A DNA stretch of 64,000 nucleotides from Ptiloglossa arizonensis (taxonomy: Eukaryota > Arthropoda > Insecta > Hymenoptera > Colletidae): contig NW_027478984.1 in the NCBI RefSeq assembly GCF_051014685.1, forward strand, positions 62,001-126,000. The letters are read 5' to 3'. The notes beneath the pieces were generated by a model. The model saw only the letters and a list, made by a program, of their open reading frames with translations, did no database searches and had not been told where the DNA came from. Below are positions 1-12,800 of the stretch, piece by piece. The translations under genes were made by a program, and so were the position numbers. How positions within the stretch are numbered: the stretch's first letter is position 1; each line of letters opens with the position of its first letter.

Positions 1-115
1 ACGGTATGCATACTTTTCCCCTAGGCCGTTCTAGTTAATCGTTTCGAGCATCAGAACTGCGAAAATTTTGAGTCTCTCAAGCGTTTCTTACTTCCAAACT
101 GCCATATCTCGCGAA

Positions 116-131
116 CGGATTGACCAATCCG
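116..131. promoter_or_regulatory. Conserved 16-bp dyad, 7-bp arms and 2-bp spacer (one per monomer)
   Basis: CGGATTG-AC-CAATCCG is a perfect inverted repeat at monomer bases 116-131, repeated throughout the array. The common alternative, GAGCAATCC, changes only the two spacer bases and keeps both 7-bp arms. The GACTAATCC form shortens the arms to six. Just upstream lies the palindrome TCGCGA at monomer bases 109-114. A dyad of this size could be a protein-binding site or a small cruciform. No binding protein is implied by the sequence. Confidence 0.55.
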
Positions 132-164
132 CAAAATTTCTGATGCATCTGAAAGTAGAAACTC

Positions 165-181
165 GCCCGATTACAACGGTA
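165..181 (-). promoter_or_regulatory. CENP-B-box-like 17-bp motif (first of a copy in nearly every monomer)
   Basis: Read on the minus strand this site is TACCGTTGTAATCGGGC. Against the mammalian CENP-B box (YTTCGTTGGAARCGGGA) it matches 12 of 17 positions and 7 of the 9 bases usually called essential; the mismatches are the two T before CG. It spans each monomer junction (monomer bases 165-175 plus 1-6), so it recurs every 175 bp. The subtype ending in CGTTTACAACGG matches 13 of 17. CENP-B binds such boxes in primate and rodent centromeres, and related pogo-derived proteins exist in other animals. Binding here is not shown, and a chance resemblance is possible because the two mismatches are in the essential set. 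Confidence 0.4.
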
Positions 182-2099
182 TTCGTACTTTTCCCCTAGT
201 CCGTTCTAGTTATTCGTTTCGAGCATCAGAACTGCGAAAATTTTGAGTTTCTCAAGCGTTTCTTACCTCCAAACTGCCATATCTCGCGAACGGATTGACC
301 AATCCGCAAAATTTCTGTTGCATCTGAAAGTAGAAACTCGCCCGATTACAACGGTATGCGTACTTTTCCCCTAGACCGTTCTAGTTATGCTTGTCGAGCA
401 TCAGAACTGCGAAAATTTTGAGTTTCTCAAGCGTTTCTTACCTCCAAACTGCCATATCTCGCGAACGGATTGACCAATCCGCAAAATTTCTGTTGCATCT
501 GAAAGTAGAAACTCGCCCGATTACAACGGTATGCGTACTTTTCCCGTAGGCCGTTGTAGTTATTCCCTTCGAGCATCAGAACTGCGAAAATTTTGAGTTT
601 CTCAAGCGTTTCTTACTTCCAAACTGCCATATCTCGCGAACGGATTGACAAATCCGCAAAATTTCTGTTGCATCTGAAAGTAGAAACTCGCCCGATTACA
701 ACGGTATGCGTACTTTTCCCCTAGGCCGTTCTAGTTAATCGTTTCGAGCATCAGAACTGCAAAAATTTTGAGTATCTCAAGCGTTTCTTACTTCCAAACT
801 GCCATATCTCGCGAACGGATTGACTAATCCGCAAAATTTCTGTTGCATCTGAAAGTAGAAACTCACCCGATTACAACGGTATGCGTACTTTTCCCCTAGA
901 ACGCTCTAGTTATTCTTTTCGAGCATCAGAACTGCGAAAATTTGGAGTTTCTCAAGCGTTTCTTACCTCCAAACTGCCATATCTCGCGAACGGATTGACT
1001 AATCCGCAAAATTTCTGTTGCATCTGAAAGTAGAAACTCGCCCGATTACAACGGTATGCGTACTTTTCCCCTAGGCCGTTCTAGTTATTCGTTTCGAGCA
1101 TCAGAACTGCGAAAATTTTGAGTTTCTCAAGCGTTTCTTACCTCCAAACTGCCATATCTCGCGAACGGATTGACCAATCCGCAAAATTTCTGTTGCATCT
1201 GAAAGTAGAAACTCGCCCGATTACAACGGTATTCGTACTTTTCCCCTAGTCCGTTCTAGTTATTCGTTTCGAGCATCAGAACTGCGAAAATTTTGAGTTT
1301 CTCAAGCGTTTCTTACCTCCAAACTGCCATATCTCGCGAACGGATTGACTAATCCGCAAAATTTCTGTTGCATCTGAAAGTAGAAACTCACCCGATTACA
1401 ACGGTATGCGTACTTTTCCCCTAGGCCGTTCTAGTTATTCTTTTCGAGCATCAGAACTGCGAAAATTTGGAGTTTCTCAAGCGTTTCTTACCTCCAAACT
1501 GCCATATTTCGCGAACGGATTGACCAATCCGAAAAATTTCTGATGCATCTGAAAGTAGAAAGTCGCCCGATTACAACGGTATGCGTACTTTTCCCATAGA
1601 ACGTTCTAGTTATTCGTTTCGAGCATCAAAACTGCGAAAATTTTGAGTTTTTCAAGCGTTTCTTACTTCCAAATTGCCATACCTCGCGAACGGATTGAGC
1701 AATCCGCAAAATTTCTGTTGCATCTGAAGGTAGAAACTCGCCCGTTTACAACGGTATGCGTACTTTTCCCCTAGGCCGTTCTAGTTATTCGTTTCGAGCA
1801 TCAGAACTGCGAAAATTTTGAGATTCTCAAGCGTTTCTTACTTCCAAACCGCCATATCTCGCGAAAGGATTGACCAATCCGCAAAATTTCTGTTGCATCT
1901 GAAAGTAGAAACTCGCCCGATTACAACGGTATGCGTACTTTTCCCCTAGTCCGTTCTAGTTATTCGTTTCGAGCATCAGAACTGCGAAAATTTTGAGTTT
2001 CTCAAGAGTTTCTTACCTCCAAACTGCCATATCTCGCGAACGGATTGACCAATCCGCAAAATTTCTGTTGCATCTGAAAGTAGAAACTCGCACGATTAC

Positions 2100-3430
2100 A
2101 ATGGTATGCGTACTTTTCCCGTAGGCCGTTGTAATTATTCGTTTCGAGCATGAGAACTGCGAAAATTTTGGGTTTCTCAAGCGTTGCTTACCTCCAAACT
2201 GCCATATCTCGCGAACGGATTGACCAATCCGCAAAATTTCTGTTGCATCTGAAAGTAGAAACTCGCCCGATTACAACGGTATGCGTACTTTTCCCCTGGG
2301 CCGTTCTGGTTATTCGTTTCGAGTATCAGAACTGTGATAATTTTGGGTTTCTCAAGCGTTTCTTACCTCCAAACTGCCATATCTCGGGAACGGATTGACC
2401 AATCCGCAAAATTTCTGTTGCATCTGAAAGTAGAAACTCGCCCGATTACAACGGTATGCGTACTTTTCCCCTAGTCCGTTCTAGTTATTCGTTTCGAGCA
2501 TCAGAACTGGGAAAATTTTGAGTTTCTCAAGCGTTTCTTACCTCCAAACTGCCATATCTCGCGAACGGATTGACTAATCCGCAAAATTTCTGTTGCATCT
2601 GAAAGTAGAAACTCACCCGATTACAACGGTATGCGTACTTTTCCCCTAGGCCGTTCTAGTTATTCTTTTCGAGCATCAGAACTGCGAAAATTTGGAGTTT
2701 CTCAAGCGTTTCTTACCTCCAAACTGCCATATCTCGCGAACGGATTGACCAATCCGCAAAATTTCTGTTGCATCTGAAAGTAGAAACTCGCCCGATTACA
2801 ACGGTATGCGTACTTTTCCCGTAGGCCGTTGTAATTATTCGTTTCGAGCATGAGAACTGCGAAAATTTTGGGTTTCTCAAGCGTTGCTTACCTCCAAACT
2901 GCCATATCTCGCGAACGGATTGACCAATCCGCAAAATTTCTGTTGCATCTGAAAGTAGAAACTCGCCCGATTACAACGGTATGCGTACTTTTCCCCTGGG
3001 CCGTTCTGGTTATTCGTTTCGAGTATCAGAACTGTGATAATTTTGGGTTTCTCAAGCGTTTCTTACCTCCAAACTGCCATATCTCGGGAACGGATTGACC
3101 AATCCGGAAAATTTCTGTTGCATCTGAAAGTAGAAACTCGCCCGATTACAACGGTATGCGTACTTTTCCCCTAGTCCGTTCTAGTTATTCGTTTCGAGCA
3201 TCAGAACTGGGAAAATTTTGAGTTTCTCAAGCGTTTCTTACCTCCAAACTGCCATATCTCGCGAACGGATTGACTAATCCGCAAAATTTCTGTTGCATCT
3301 GAAAGTAGAAACTCACCCGATTACAACGGTATGCGTACTTTTCCCCTAGGCCGTTCTAGTTATTCTTTTCGAGCATCAGAACTGCGAAAATTTGGAGTTT
3401 CTCAAGCGTTTCTTACCTCCAAACTGCCAT
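2100..3430. repeat. 4-monomer (700-bp) tandem duplication
   Basis: Rare variants repeat at exactly +700: GTAATTATTC with CATGAGAACTGC at 2131-2160 and 2831-2860, the CTGGGCCGTTCTGG monomer after it, and CAGAACTGGG at 2501 and 3201. The copies part near 3430, where the second acquires ATTTCACGAA. The second copy is therefore a recent local duplication. Confidence 0.85.
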
Positions 3431-6400
3431 ATTTCACGAACGGATTGACCAATCCGAAAAATTTCTGATGCATCTGAAAGTAGAAAGTCGCCCGATTACA
3501 ACGGTATGCGTACTATTCCCCTAGAACGTTCTAGTTATTCGTTTCGAGCATCAAAACTGCGAAAATTTTGAGTTTTTCAAGCGTTTCTTACTTCCAAATT
3601 GCCATACCTCGCGAACGGATTGAGCAATCCGCAAAATTTCTGTTGCATCTGAAGGTAGAAACTCGCCCGTTTACAACGGTATGCGTACTTTTCCCCTAGG
3701 CCGTTCTAGTTATTCGTTTCGAGCATCAGAACTGCGAAAATTTTGAGATTCTCAAGCGTTTCTTACTTCCAAACCGCCATATCTCGCGAACAGATTGACC
3801 AATCCGCAAAATTTCTGTTGCATCTGAAAGTAGAAACTCGCCCGATTACAACGGTATGCGTACTTTTCCCCTAGTCCGTTCTAGTTATTCGTTTCGAGCA
3901 TCAGAACTGCGAAAATTTTGAGTTTCTCAAGCGTTTCTTACCTCCAAACTGCCATATCTCGCGAACGGATTGACCAATCCGCAAAATTTCTGTTACATCT
4001 GAAAGTAGAAACTCGCCCGATTACAACGGTATGCGTACTTTTCCCGTAGGCCGTTGTAGTTATTCGTTTCGAGCATGAGAACTGCGAAAATTTTGGGTTT
4101 CTCAAGCGTTGCTTACCTCCAAACTGCCATATCTCGCGAACGGATTGACCAATCCGCAAAATTTCTGTTGCATCTGAAAGTAGAAACTCGCCCGATTACA
4201 ACGGTATGCGTACTTTTCCCCTGGGCCGTTCTGGTTATTCGTTTCGAGTATCAGAACTGTGATAATTTTGAGTTTCTCGACCGTTTCTTACCTCCAAACT
4301 GCCATATCTCGCGAACGGATTGACCAATCCGCAAAATGTCTGTTGCATCTGAAAGTAGAAAGTCGCCCGATTACAACGGTATGCGCACTTTTCCCCTAGA
4401 CCGTTCTAGTTATGCTTGTCGAGCATCAGAACTGCGAAAATTTTGAGTTTCTCAAGCGTTTCTTACCTCCAAACTGCCATATCTCGCGAACGGATTGACT
4501 AATCCGCAAAATTTCTGTTGCATCTGAAAGTAGAAACTCGCCCGATTACAACGGTATGCGTACTTTTCCCCTAGGCCGTTCTAGTTATTCGTTTCGAGCA
4601 TCAGAACTGCGAAAATTTTGAGTTTCTCAAGCGTTTCTTACCTCCAAACTGCCATATCTCGCGAACGGATTGACCAATCCGCAAAATTTCTGTTGCATCT
4701 GAAAGTAGAAACTCGCTCGATTACAACGGTATGCGTACTTTTCCCCTAGGCCGTTCTAGTTATTCGTTTCGAGCATCAGAACTGCGAAAATTTTGAGTTT
4801 CTCAAGCGTTTCTTACCTCCAAACTGCCATATCTCGCGAACGGATTGACCAATCCGCAAAATTTCTGTTGCATCTGAAAGTAGAAACTCGCCCGATTACA
4901 ACGGTATGCGTACTTTTCCCCTAGTCCGTTCTAGTTATTCGTTTCGAGCATCAGAACTGCGAAAATTTTGAGTTTCTCAAGCGTTTCTTACCTCCAAACT
5001 GCCATATCTCGCGAACGGATTGACTAATCCGCAAAATTTCTGTTGCATCTGAAAGTAGAAACTCACCCGATTACAACGGTATGCGTACTTTTCCCCTAGG
5101 CCGTTCTAGTTATTGTTTTCGAGCATCAGAACTGCGAAAATTTGGAGTTTCTCAAGCGTTTCTTACCTCCAAACTGCCATATCTCGCGAACGGATTGACC
5201 AATCCGAAAAATTTCTGATGCATCTGAAAGTAGAAAGTCGCCCGATTACAACGGTATGCGTACTTTTCCCCTAGAACGTTCTAGTTATTCGTTTCGAGCA
5301 TCAAAACTGCGAAAATTTTGAGTTTTTCAAGCGTTTCTTACTTCCAAATTGCCATACCTCGAGAACGGATTGAGCAATCCGCAAAATTTCTGTTGCATCT
5401 GAAGGTAGAAACTCGCCCGTTTACAACGGTATGCGTACTTTTCCCCTAGGCCGTTCTAGTTATTCGTTTCGAGCATCAGAACTGCGAAAATTTTGAGATT
5501 CTCAAGCGTTTCTTACTTCCAAACCGCCATATCTCGCGAACAGATTGACCAATCCGCAAAATTTCTGTTGCATCTGAAAGTAGAAACTCGCCCGATTACA
5601 ACGGTATGCGTACTTTTCCCGTAGGCCGTTGTAGTTATTCGTTTCGAGCATGAGAACTGCGAAAATTTTGGGTTTCTCAAGCGTTGCTTACCTCCAAACT
5701 GCCATATCTCGCGAACGGATTGACCAATCCGCAAAATTTCTGTTGCATCTGAAAGTAGAAACTCGCCCGATTACAACGGTATGCGTACTTTTCCCCTAGG
5801 CCGTTCTAGTTATTCGTTTCGAGCATCAGAACTGCGAAAATTTTGAGTTTCTCAAGCGTTTCTTACCTCCAAACTGCCATATCTCGCGAACGGATTGACC
5901 AATCCGCAAAATTTCTGTTGCATCTGAAAGTAGAAACTCGCCCGATTACAACGGTATGCGTACTTTTCCCCTAGTCCGTTCTAGTTATTCGTTTCGAGCA
6001 TCAGAACTGCGAAAATTTTGAGTTTCTCAAGCGTTTCTTACCTCCAAACTGCCATATCTCGCGAACGGATTGACTAATCCGCAAAATTTCTGTTGCATCT
6101 GAAAGTAGAAACTCACCCGATTACAACGGTATGCGTACTTTTCCCCTAGGCCGTTCTAGTTATTGTTTTCGAGCATCAGAACTGCGAAAATTTGGAGTTT
6201 CTGAAGCGTTTCTTACCTCCAAACTGCCATATCTCGCGAACGGATTGACCAATCCGAAAAATTTCTGATGCATCTGAAAGTAGAAAGTCGCCCGATTACA
6301 ACGGTATGCGTACTTTTCCCCTAGAACGTTCTAGTTATTCGTTTCGAGCATCAAAACTGCGAAAATTTTGAGTTTTTCAAGCGTTTCTTACTTCCAAATT

Positions 6401-9400
6401 GCCATACCTCGAGAACGGATTGAGCAATCCGCAAAATTTCTGTTGCATCTGAAGGTAGAAACTCGCCCGTTTACAACGGTATGCGTACTTTTCCCCTAGG
6501 CCGTTCTAGTTATTCGTTTCGAGCATCAGAACTGCGAAAATTTTGAGTTTCTCAAGCGTTTCTTACCTCCAAACTGCCATATCTCGCGAACGGAATGACT
6601 AATCCGCAAAATTTCTGTTGCATATGAAAGTAGAAACTCACCCGATTACAACGGTATGCGTACTTTTCCCCTAGGCCGTTCTAGTTATTCTTTTCGAGCA
6701 TCAGAACTGCGAAAATTTGGAGTTTCTCAAGCGTTTCTTACCTCCAAACTGCCATATCTCGCGAACGGATTGACCAATCCGAAAAATTTCTGATGCATCT
6801 GAAAGTAGAAAGTCGCCCGATTACAACGGTATGCGTACTTTTCCCCTAGAACGTTCTAGTTATTCGTTTCGAGCATCAAAACTGCGAAAATTTTGAGTTT
6901 TTCAAGCGTTTCTTACTTCCAAATTGCCATACCTCGCGAACGGATTGAGCAATCCGCAAAATTTCTGTTGCATCTGAAGGTAGAAACTCGCCCGTTTACA
7001 ACGGTATGCGTACTTTTCCCCTAGGCCGTTCTAGTTATTCGTTTCGAGCATCAGAACTGGGAAAATTTTGAGTTTCTCAAGCGTTTCTTACCTCCAAACT
7101 GCCATATCTCGCGAACGGATTGACTAATCCGCAAAATTTCTGTTGCATCTGAAAGTAGAAACTCACCCGATTACAACGGTATGCGTACTTTTCCCCTAGG
7201 CCGTTCTAGTTATTCTTTTCGAGCATCAGAACTGCGAAAATTTGGAGTTTCTCAAGCGTTTCTTACCTCCAAACTGCCATATTTCGCGAACGGATTGACC
7301 AATCCGAAAAATTTCTGATGCATCTGAAAGTAGAAAGTCGCCCGATTACAACGGTATGCGTACTTTTCCCCTAGAACGTTCTAGTTATTCGTTTCGAGCA
7401 TCAAAACTGCGAAAATTTTGAGTTTTTCAAGCGTTTCTTACTTCCAAATTGCCATACCTCGCGAACGGATTGAGCAATCCGCAAAATTTCTGTTGCATCT
7501 GAAGGTAGAAACTCGCCCGTTTACAACGGTATGCGTACTTTTCCCCTAGGCCGTTCTAGTTATTCGTTTCGAGCATCAGAACTGCGAAAATTTTGAGATT
7601 CTCAAGCGTTTCTTACTTCCAAACCGCCATATCTCGCGAACAGATTGACCAATCCGCAAAATTTCTGTTGCATCTGAAAGTAGAAACTCGCCCGATTACA
7701 ACGGTATGCGTACTTTTCCCCTAGTCCGTTCTAGTTATTCGTTTCGAGCATCAGAACTGCGAAAATTTTGAGTTTCTCAAGCGTTTCTTACCTCCAAACT
7801 GCCATATCTCGCGAACGGATTGACCAATCCGCAAAATTTCTGTTGCATCTGAAAGTAGAAACTCGCCCGATTACAACGGTATGCGTACTTTACCCGTAGG
7901 CCGTTGTAGTTATTCGTTTCGAGCATGAGAACTGCGAAAATTTTGGGTTTCTCAAGCGTTGCTTACCTCCAAACTGCCATATCTCGCGAACGGATTGACC
8001 AATCCGCAAAATTTCTGTTGCATCTGAAAGTAGAAACTCGCCCGATTACAACGGTATGCGTACTTTTCCCCTGGGCCGTTCTGGTTATTCGTTTCGAGTA
8101 TCAGAACTGTGATAATTTTGAGTTTCTCGACCGTTTCTTACCTCCAAACTGCCATATCTCGCGAACGGATTGACCAATCCGCAAAATGTCTGTTGCATCT
8201 GAAAGTAGAAAGTCGCCCGATTACAACGGTATGCGCACTTTTCCCCTAGACCGTTCTAGTTATGCTTGTCGAGCATCAGAACTGCGAAAATTTTGAGTTT
8301 CTCAAGCGTTTCTTACCTCCAAACTGCCATATCTCGCGAACGGATTGACTAATCCGCAAAATTTCTGTTGCATCTGAAAGTAGAAACTCGCCCGAATACA
8401 ACGGTATGCGTACTTTTCCCCTAGGCCGTTCTAGTTATTCGTTTCGAGCATCAGAACTGCGAAAATTTTGAGTTTCTCAAGCGTTTCTTACCTCCAAACT
8501 GCCATATCTCGCGAACGGATTGACCAATCCGCAAAATTTCTGTTGCATCTGAAAGTAGAAACTCGCTCGATTACAACGGTATGCGTACTTTTCCCCTAGG
8601 CCGTTCTAGTTATTCGTTTCGAGCATCAGAACTGCGAAAATTTTGAGTTTCTCAAGCGTTTCTTACCTCCAAACTGCCATATCTCGCGAACGGATTGACC
8701 AATCCGCAAAATTTCTGTTGCATCTGAAAGTAGAAACTCGCCCGATTACAACGGTATGCGTACTTTTCCCCTAGTCCGTTCTAGTTATTCGTTTCGAGCA
8801 TCAGAACTGCGAAAATTTTGAGTTTCTCAAGCGTTTCTTACCTCCAAACTGCCATATCTCGCGAACGGATTGACTAATCCGCAAAATTTCTGTTGCATCT
8901 GAAAGTAGAAACTCACCCGATTACAACGGTATGCGTACTTTTCCCCTAGGCCGTTCTAGTTATTGTTTTCGAGCATCAGAACTGCGAAAATTTGGAGTTT
9001 CTCAAGCGTTTCTTACCTCCAAACTGCCATATCTCGCGAACGGATTGACCAATCCGAAAAATTTCTGATGCATCTGAAAGTAGAAAGTCGCCCGATTACA
9101 ACGGTATGCGTACTTTTCCCCTAGAACGTTCTAGTTATTCGTTTCGAGCATCAAAACTGCGAAAATTTTGAGTTTTTCAAGCGTTTCTTACTTCCAAATT
9201 GCCATACCTCGAGAACGGATTGAGCAATCCGCAAAATTTCTGTTGCATCTGAAGGTAGAAACTCGCCCGTTTACAACGGTATGCGTACTTTTCCCCTAGG
9301 CCGTTCTAGTTATTCGTTTCGAGCATCAGAACTGCGAAAATTTTGAGATTCTCAAGCGTTTCTTACTTCCAAACCGCCATATCTCGCGAACAGATTGACC

Positions 9401-9865
9401 AATCCGCAAAATTTCTGTTGCATCTGAAAGTAGAAACTCGCCCGATTACAACGGTATGCGTACTTTTCCCGTAGGCCGTTGTAGTTATTCGTTTCGAGCA
9501 TGAGAACTGCGAAAATTTTGGGTTTCTCAAGCGTTGCTTACCTCCAAACTGCCATATCTCGCGAACGGATTGACCAATCCGCAAAATTTCTGTTGCATCT
9601 GAAAGTAGAAACTCGCCCGATTACAACGGTATGCGTACTTTTCCCCTAGGCCGTTCTAGTTATTCGTTTCGAGCATCAGAACTGCGAAAATTTTGAGTTT
9701 CTCAAGCGTTTCTTACCTCCAAACTGCCATATCTCGCGAACGGATTGACCAATCCGCAAAATTTCTGTTGCATCTGAAAGTAGAAACTCGCCCGATTACA
9801 ACGGTATGCGTACTTTTCCCCTAGTCCGTTCTAGTTATTCGTTTCGAGCATCAGAACTGCGAAAA
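3185..9865. repeat. 22-monomer (3850-bp) offset segmental repeat, copies at about 3185-6020 and 7035-9865
   Basis: About 2.8 kb is repeated at exactly +3850 with only a handful of differences. Linked private variants agree: CAGAACTGGG at 3201 and 7051, AACAGATTGACC near 3790 and 7640, CTCGACCGTTTC near 4276 and 8126, and TATGCGCACTT near 4380 and 8230. Similarity ends at 6020/9865, where the second copy switches to AAAATTTGG. The two copies enclose about 1 kb of other monomers. Confidence 0.85.
5271..5284. promoter_or_regulatory. 14-bp perfect palindrome in a monomer subtype (HSE-like core)
   Basis: CTAGAACGTTCTAG is its own reverse complement. It occupies monomer bases 21-34 in the subtype that carries AGAACGTT in place of the usual AGGCCGTT; another copy is at 6321-6334, and many more lie through the array. 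Its centre, AGAACGTTCT, fits the two-pentamer heat-shock element pattern nGAAnnTTCn. Strong heat-shock elements usually need three or more pentamers and I see no third one in register. The palindrome is certain; any heat-shock-factor role is speculative. Confidence 0.45.
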
Positions 9866-12800
9866 TTTGGAGTTTCTCAAGCGTTTCTTACCTCCAAACT
9901 GCCATATCTCGCGAACGGATTGACCAATCCGAAAAATTTCTGATGCATCTGAAAGTAGAAAGTCGCCCGATTACAACGGTATGCGTACTTTTCCCCTAGA
10001 ACGTTCTAGTTATTCGTTTCGAGCATCAAACTGCGAAAATTTTGAGTTTTTCAAGCGTTTCTTACTTCCAAATTGCCATACCTCGAGAACGGATTGAGCA
10101 ATCCGCAAAATTTCTGTTGCATCTGAAGGTAGAAACTCGCCCGTTTACAACGGTATGCGTACTTTTCCCCTAGGCCGTTCTAGTTATTCGTTTCGAGCAT
10201 CAGAACTGCGAAAATTTTGAGATTCTCAAGCGTTTCTTACTTCCAAACCGCCATATCTCGCGAACAGATTGACCAATCCGCAAAATTTCTGTTGCATCTG
10301 AAAGTAGAAACTCGCCCGATTACAACGGTATGCGTACTTTTCCCGTAGGCCGTTGTAGTTATTCGTTTCGAGCATGAGAACTGCGAAAATTTTGGGTTTC
10401 TCAAGCGTTGCTTACCTCCAAACTGCCATATCTCGCGAACGGATTGACCAATCCGCAAAATTTCTGTTGCATCTGAAAGTAGAAACTCGCCCGATTACAA
10501 CGGTATGCGTACTTTTCCCCTAGGCCGTTCTAGTTATTCTTTTCGAGCATCAGAACTGCGAAAATTTGGAGTTTCTCAAGCGTTTCTTACCTCCAAACTG
10601 CCATATCTCGCGAACGGATTGACCAATCCGCAAAATTTCTGTTGCATCTGAAAGTAGAAACTCGCCCGATTACAACGGTATGCGTACTTTTCCCCTAGTC
10701 CGTTCTAGTTATTCGTTTCGAGCATCAGAACTGCGAAAATTTTGAGTTTCTCAAGCGTTTCTTACCTCCAAACTGCCATATCTCGCGAACGGATTGACTA
10801 ATCCGCAAAATTTCTGTTGCATCTGAAAGTAGAAACTCACCCGATTACAACGGTATGCGTACTTTTCCCCTAGGCCGTTCTAGTTATTGTTTTCGAGCAT
10901 CAGAACTGCGAAAATTTGGAGTTTCTCAAGCGTTTCTTACCTCCAAACTGCCATATCTCGCGAACGGATTGACCAATCCGAAAAATTTCTGATGCATCTG
11001 AAAGTAGAAAGTCGCCCGATTACAACGGTATGCGTACTTTTCCCCTAGAACGTTCTAGTTATTCGTTTCGAGCATCAAAACTGCGAAAATTTTGAGTTTT
11101 TCAAGCGTTTCTTACTTCCAAATTGCCATACCTCGAGAACGGATTGAGCAATCCGCAAAATTTCTGTTGCATCTGAAGGTAGAAACTCGCCCGTTTACAA
11201 CGGTATGCGTACTTTTCCCCTAGGCCGTTCTAGTTATTCGTTTCGAGCATCAGAACTGCGAAAATTTTGAGTTTCTCAAGCGTTTCTTACCTCCAAACTG
11301 CCATATCTCGGGAACGGATTGACCAATCCGCAAAATTTCTGTTGCATCTGAAAGTAGAAACTCGCCCGATTACAACGGTATGCGTACTTTTCCCCTAGTC
11401 CGTTCTAGTTATTCGTTTCGAGCATCAGAACTGCGAAAATTTTGAGTTTCTCAAGCGTTTCTTACCTCCAAACTGCCATATCTCGCGAACGGAATGACTA
11501 ATCCGCAAAATTTCTGTTGCATATGAAAGTAGAAACTCACCCGATTACAACGGTATGCGTACTTTTCCCCTAGGCCGTTCTAGTTATTCTTTTCGAGCAT
11601 CAGAACTGCGAAAATTTGGAGTTTCTCAAGCGTTTCTTACCTCCAAACTGCCATATCTCGCGAACGGATTGACCAATCCGAAAAATTTCTGATGCATCTG
11701 AAAGTAGAAAGTCGCCCGATTACAACGGTATGCGTACTTTTCCCCTAGAACGTTCTAGTTATTCGTTTCGAGCATCAAAACTGCGAAAATTTTGAGTTTT
11801 TCAAGCGTTTCTTACTTCCAAATTGCCATACCTCGCGAACGGATTGAGCAATCCGCAAAATTTCTGTTGCATCTGAAGGTAGAAACTCGCCCGTTTACAA
11901 CGGTATGCGTACTTTTCCCCTAGGCCGTTCTAGTTATTCGTTTCGAGCATCAGAACTGCGAAAATTTTGAGATTCTCAAGCGTTTCTTGCTTCCAAACCG
12001 CCATATCTCGCGAACGGATTGACCAATCCGCAAAATTTCTGTTGCATCTGAAAGTAGAAACTCGCCCGATTACAACGGTATGCGTACTTTTCCCCTAGTC
12101 CGTTCTAGTTATTCGTTTCGAGCATCAGAACTGCGAAAATTTTGAGTTTCTCAAGCGTTTCTTACCTACAAACTGCCATATCTCGCGAACGGATTGACCA
12201 ATCCGCAAAATTTCTGTTGCATCTGAAAGTAGAAATTCGCCCGATTACAACGGTATGCGTACTTTTCCCCTAGACCGTTCTAGTTATGCTTGTCGAGCAT
12301 CAGAACTGCGAAAATTTTGAGTTTCTCAAGCGTTTCTTACATCCAAACTGCCATATCTCGCGAACGGATTGACCAATCCGCAAAATTTCTGTTGCATCTG
12401 AAAGTAGAAACTCGCCCGATTACAACGGTATGCGTACTTTTCCCGTAGGCCGTTGTAGTTATTCGTTTCGAGCATGAGAACTGCGAAAATTTTGGGTTTC
12501 TCAAGCGTTGCTTACCTCCAAACTGCCATATCTCGCGAACGGATTGACCAATCCGCAAAATTTCTGTTGCATCTAAAAGTAGAAACTCGCCCGATTACAA
12601 CGGTATGCGTACTTTTCCCCTGGGCCGTTCTGGTTATTCGTTTCGAGTATCAGAACTGTGATAATTTTGAGTTTCTCGACCGTTTGTTACCTCCAAACTG
12701 CCATATCTCGCGAACGGATTGACCAATCCGAAAAATTTCTGATGCATCTGAAAGTAGAAAGTCGCCCGATTACAACGGTATGCGTACTTTTCCCCTAGAA

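Noticed and set aside
59..140. Internal subrepeat within the monomer (GCGAAAATTTT at bases 59-69 and GCAAAATTTC at 131-140)
   Set aside because: Only about ten bases match and the flanks do not align, so it gives no support for an ancestral half-size unit.
2013..12722. Recurring 73- and 82-residue open frames on both strands in 2.0-12.7 kb
   Set aside because: They are translations of the same two adjacent satellite monomers, start and stop at the same monomer bases, and overlap on opposite strands. They arise where single substitutions remove stops; there is no sign of coding selection.
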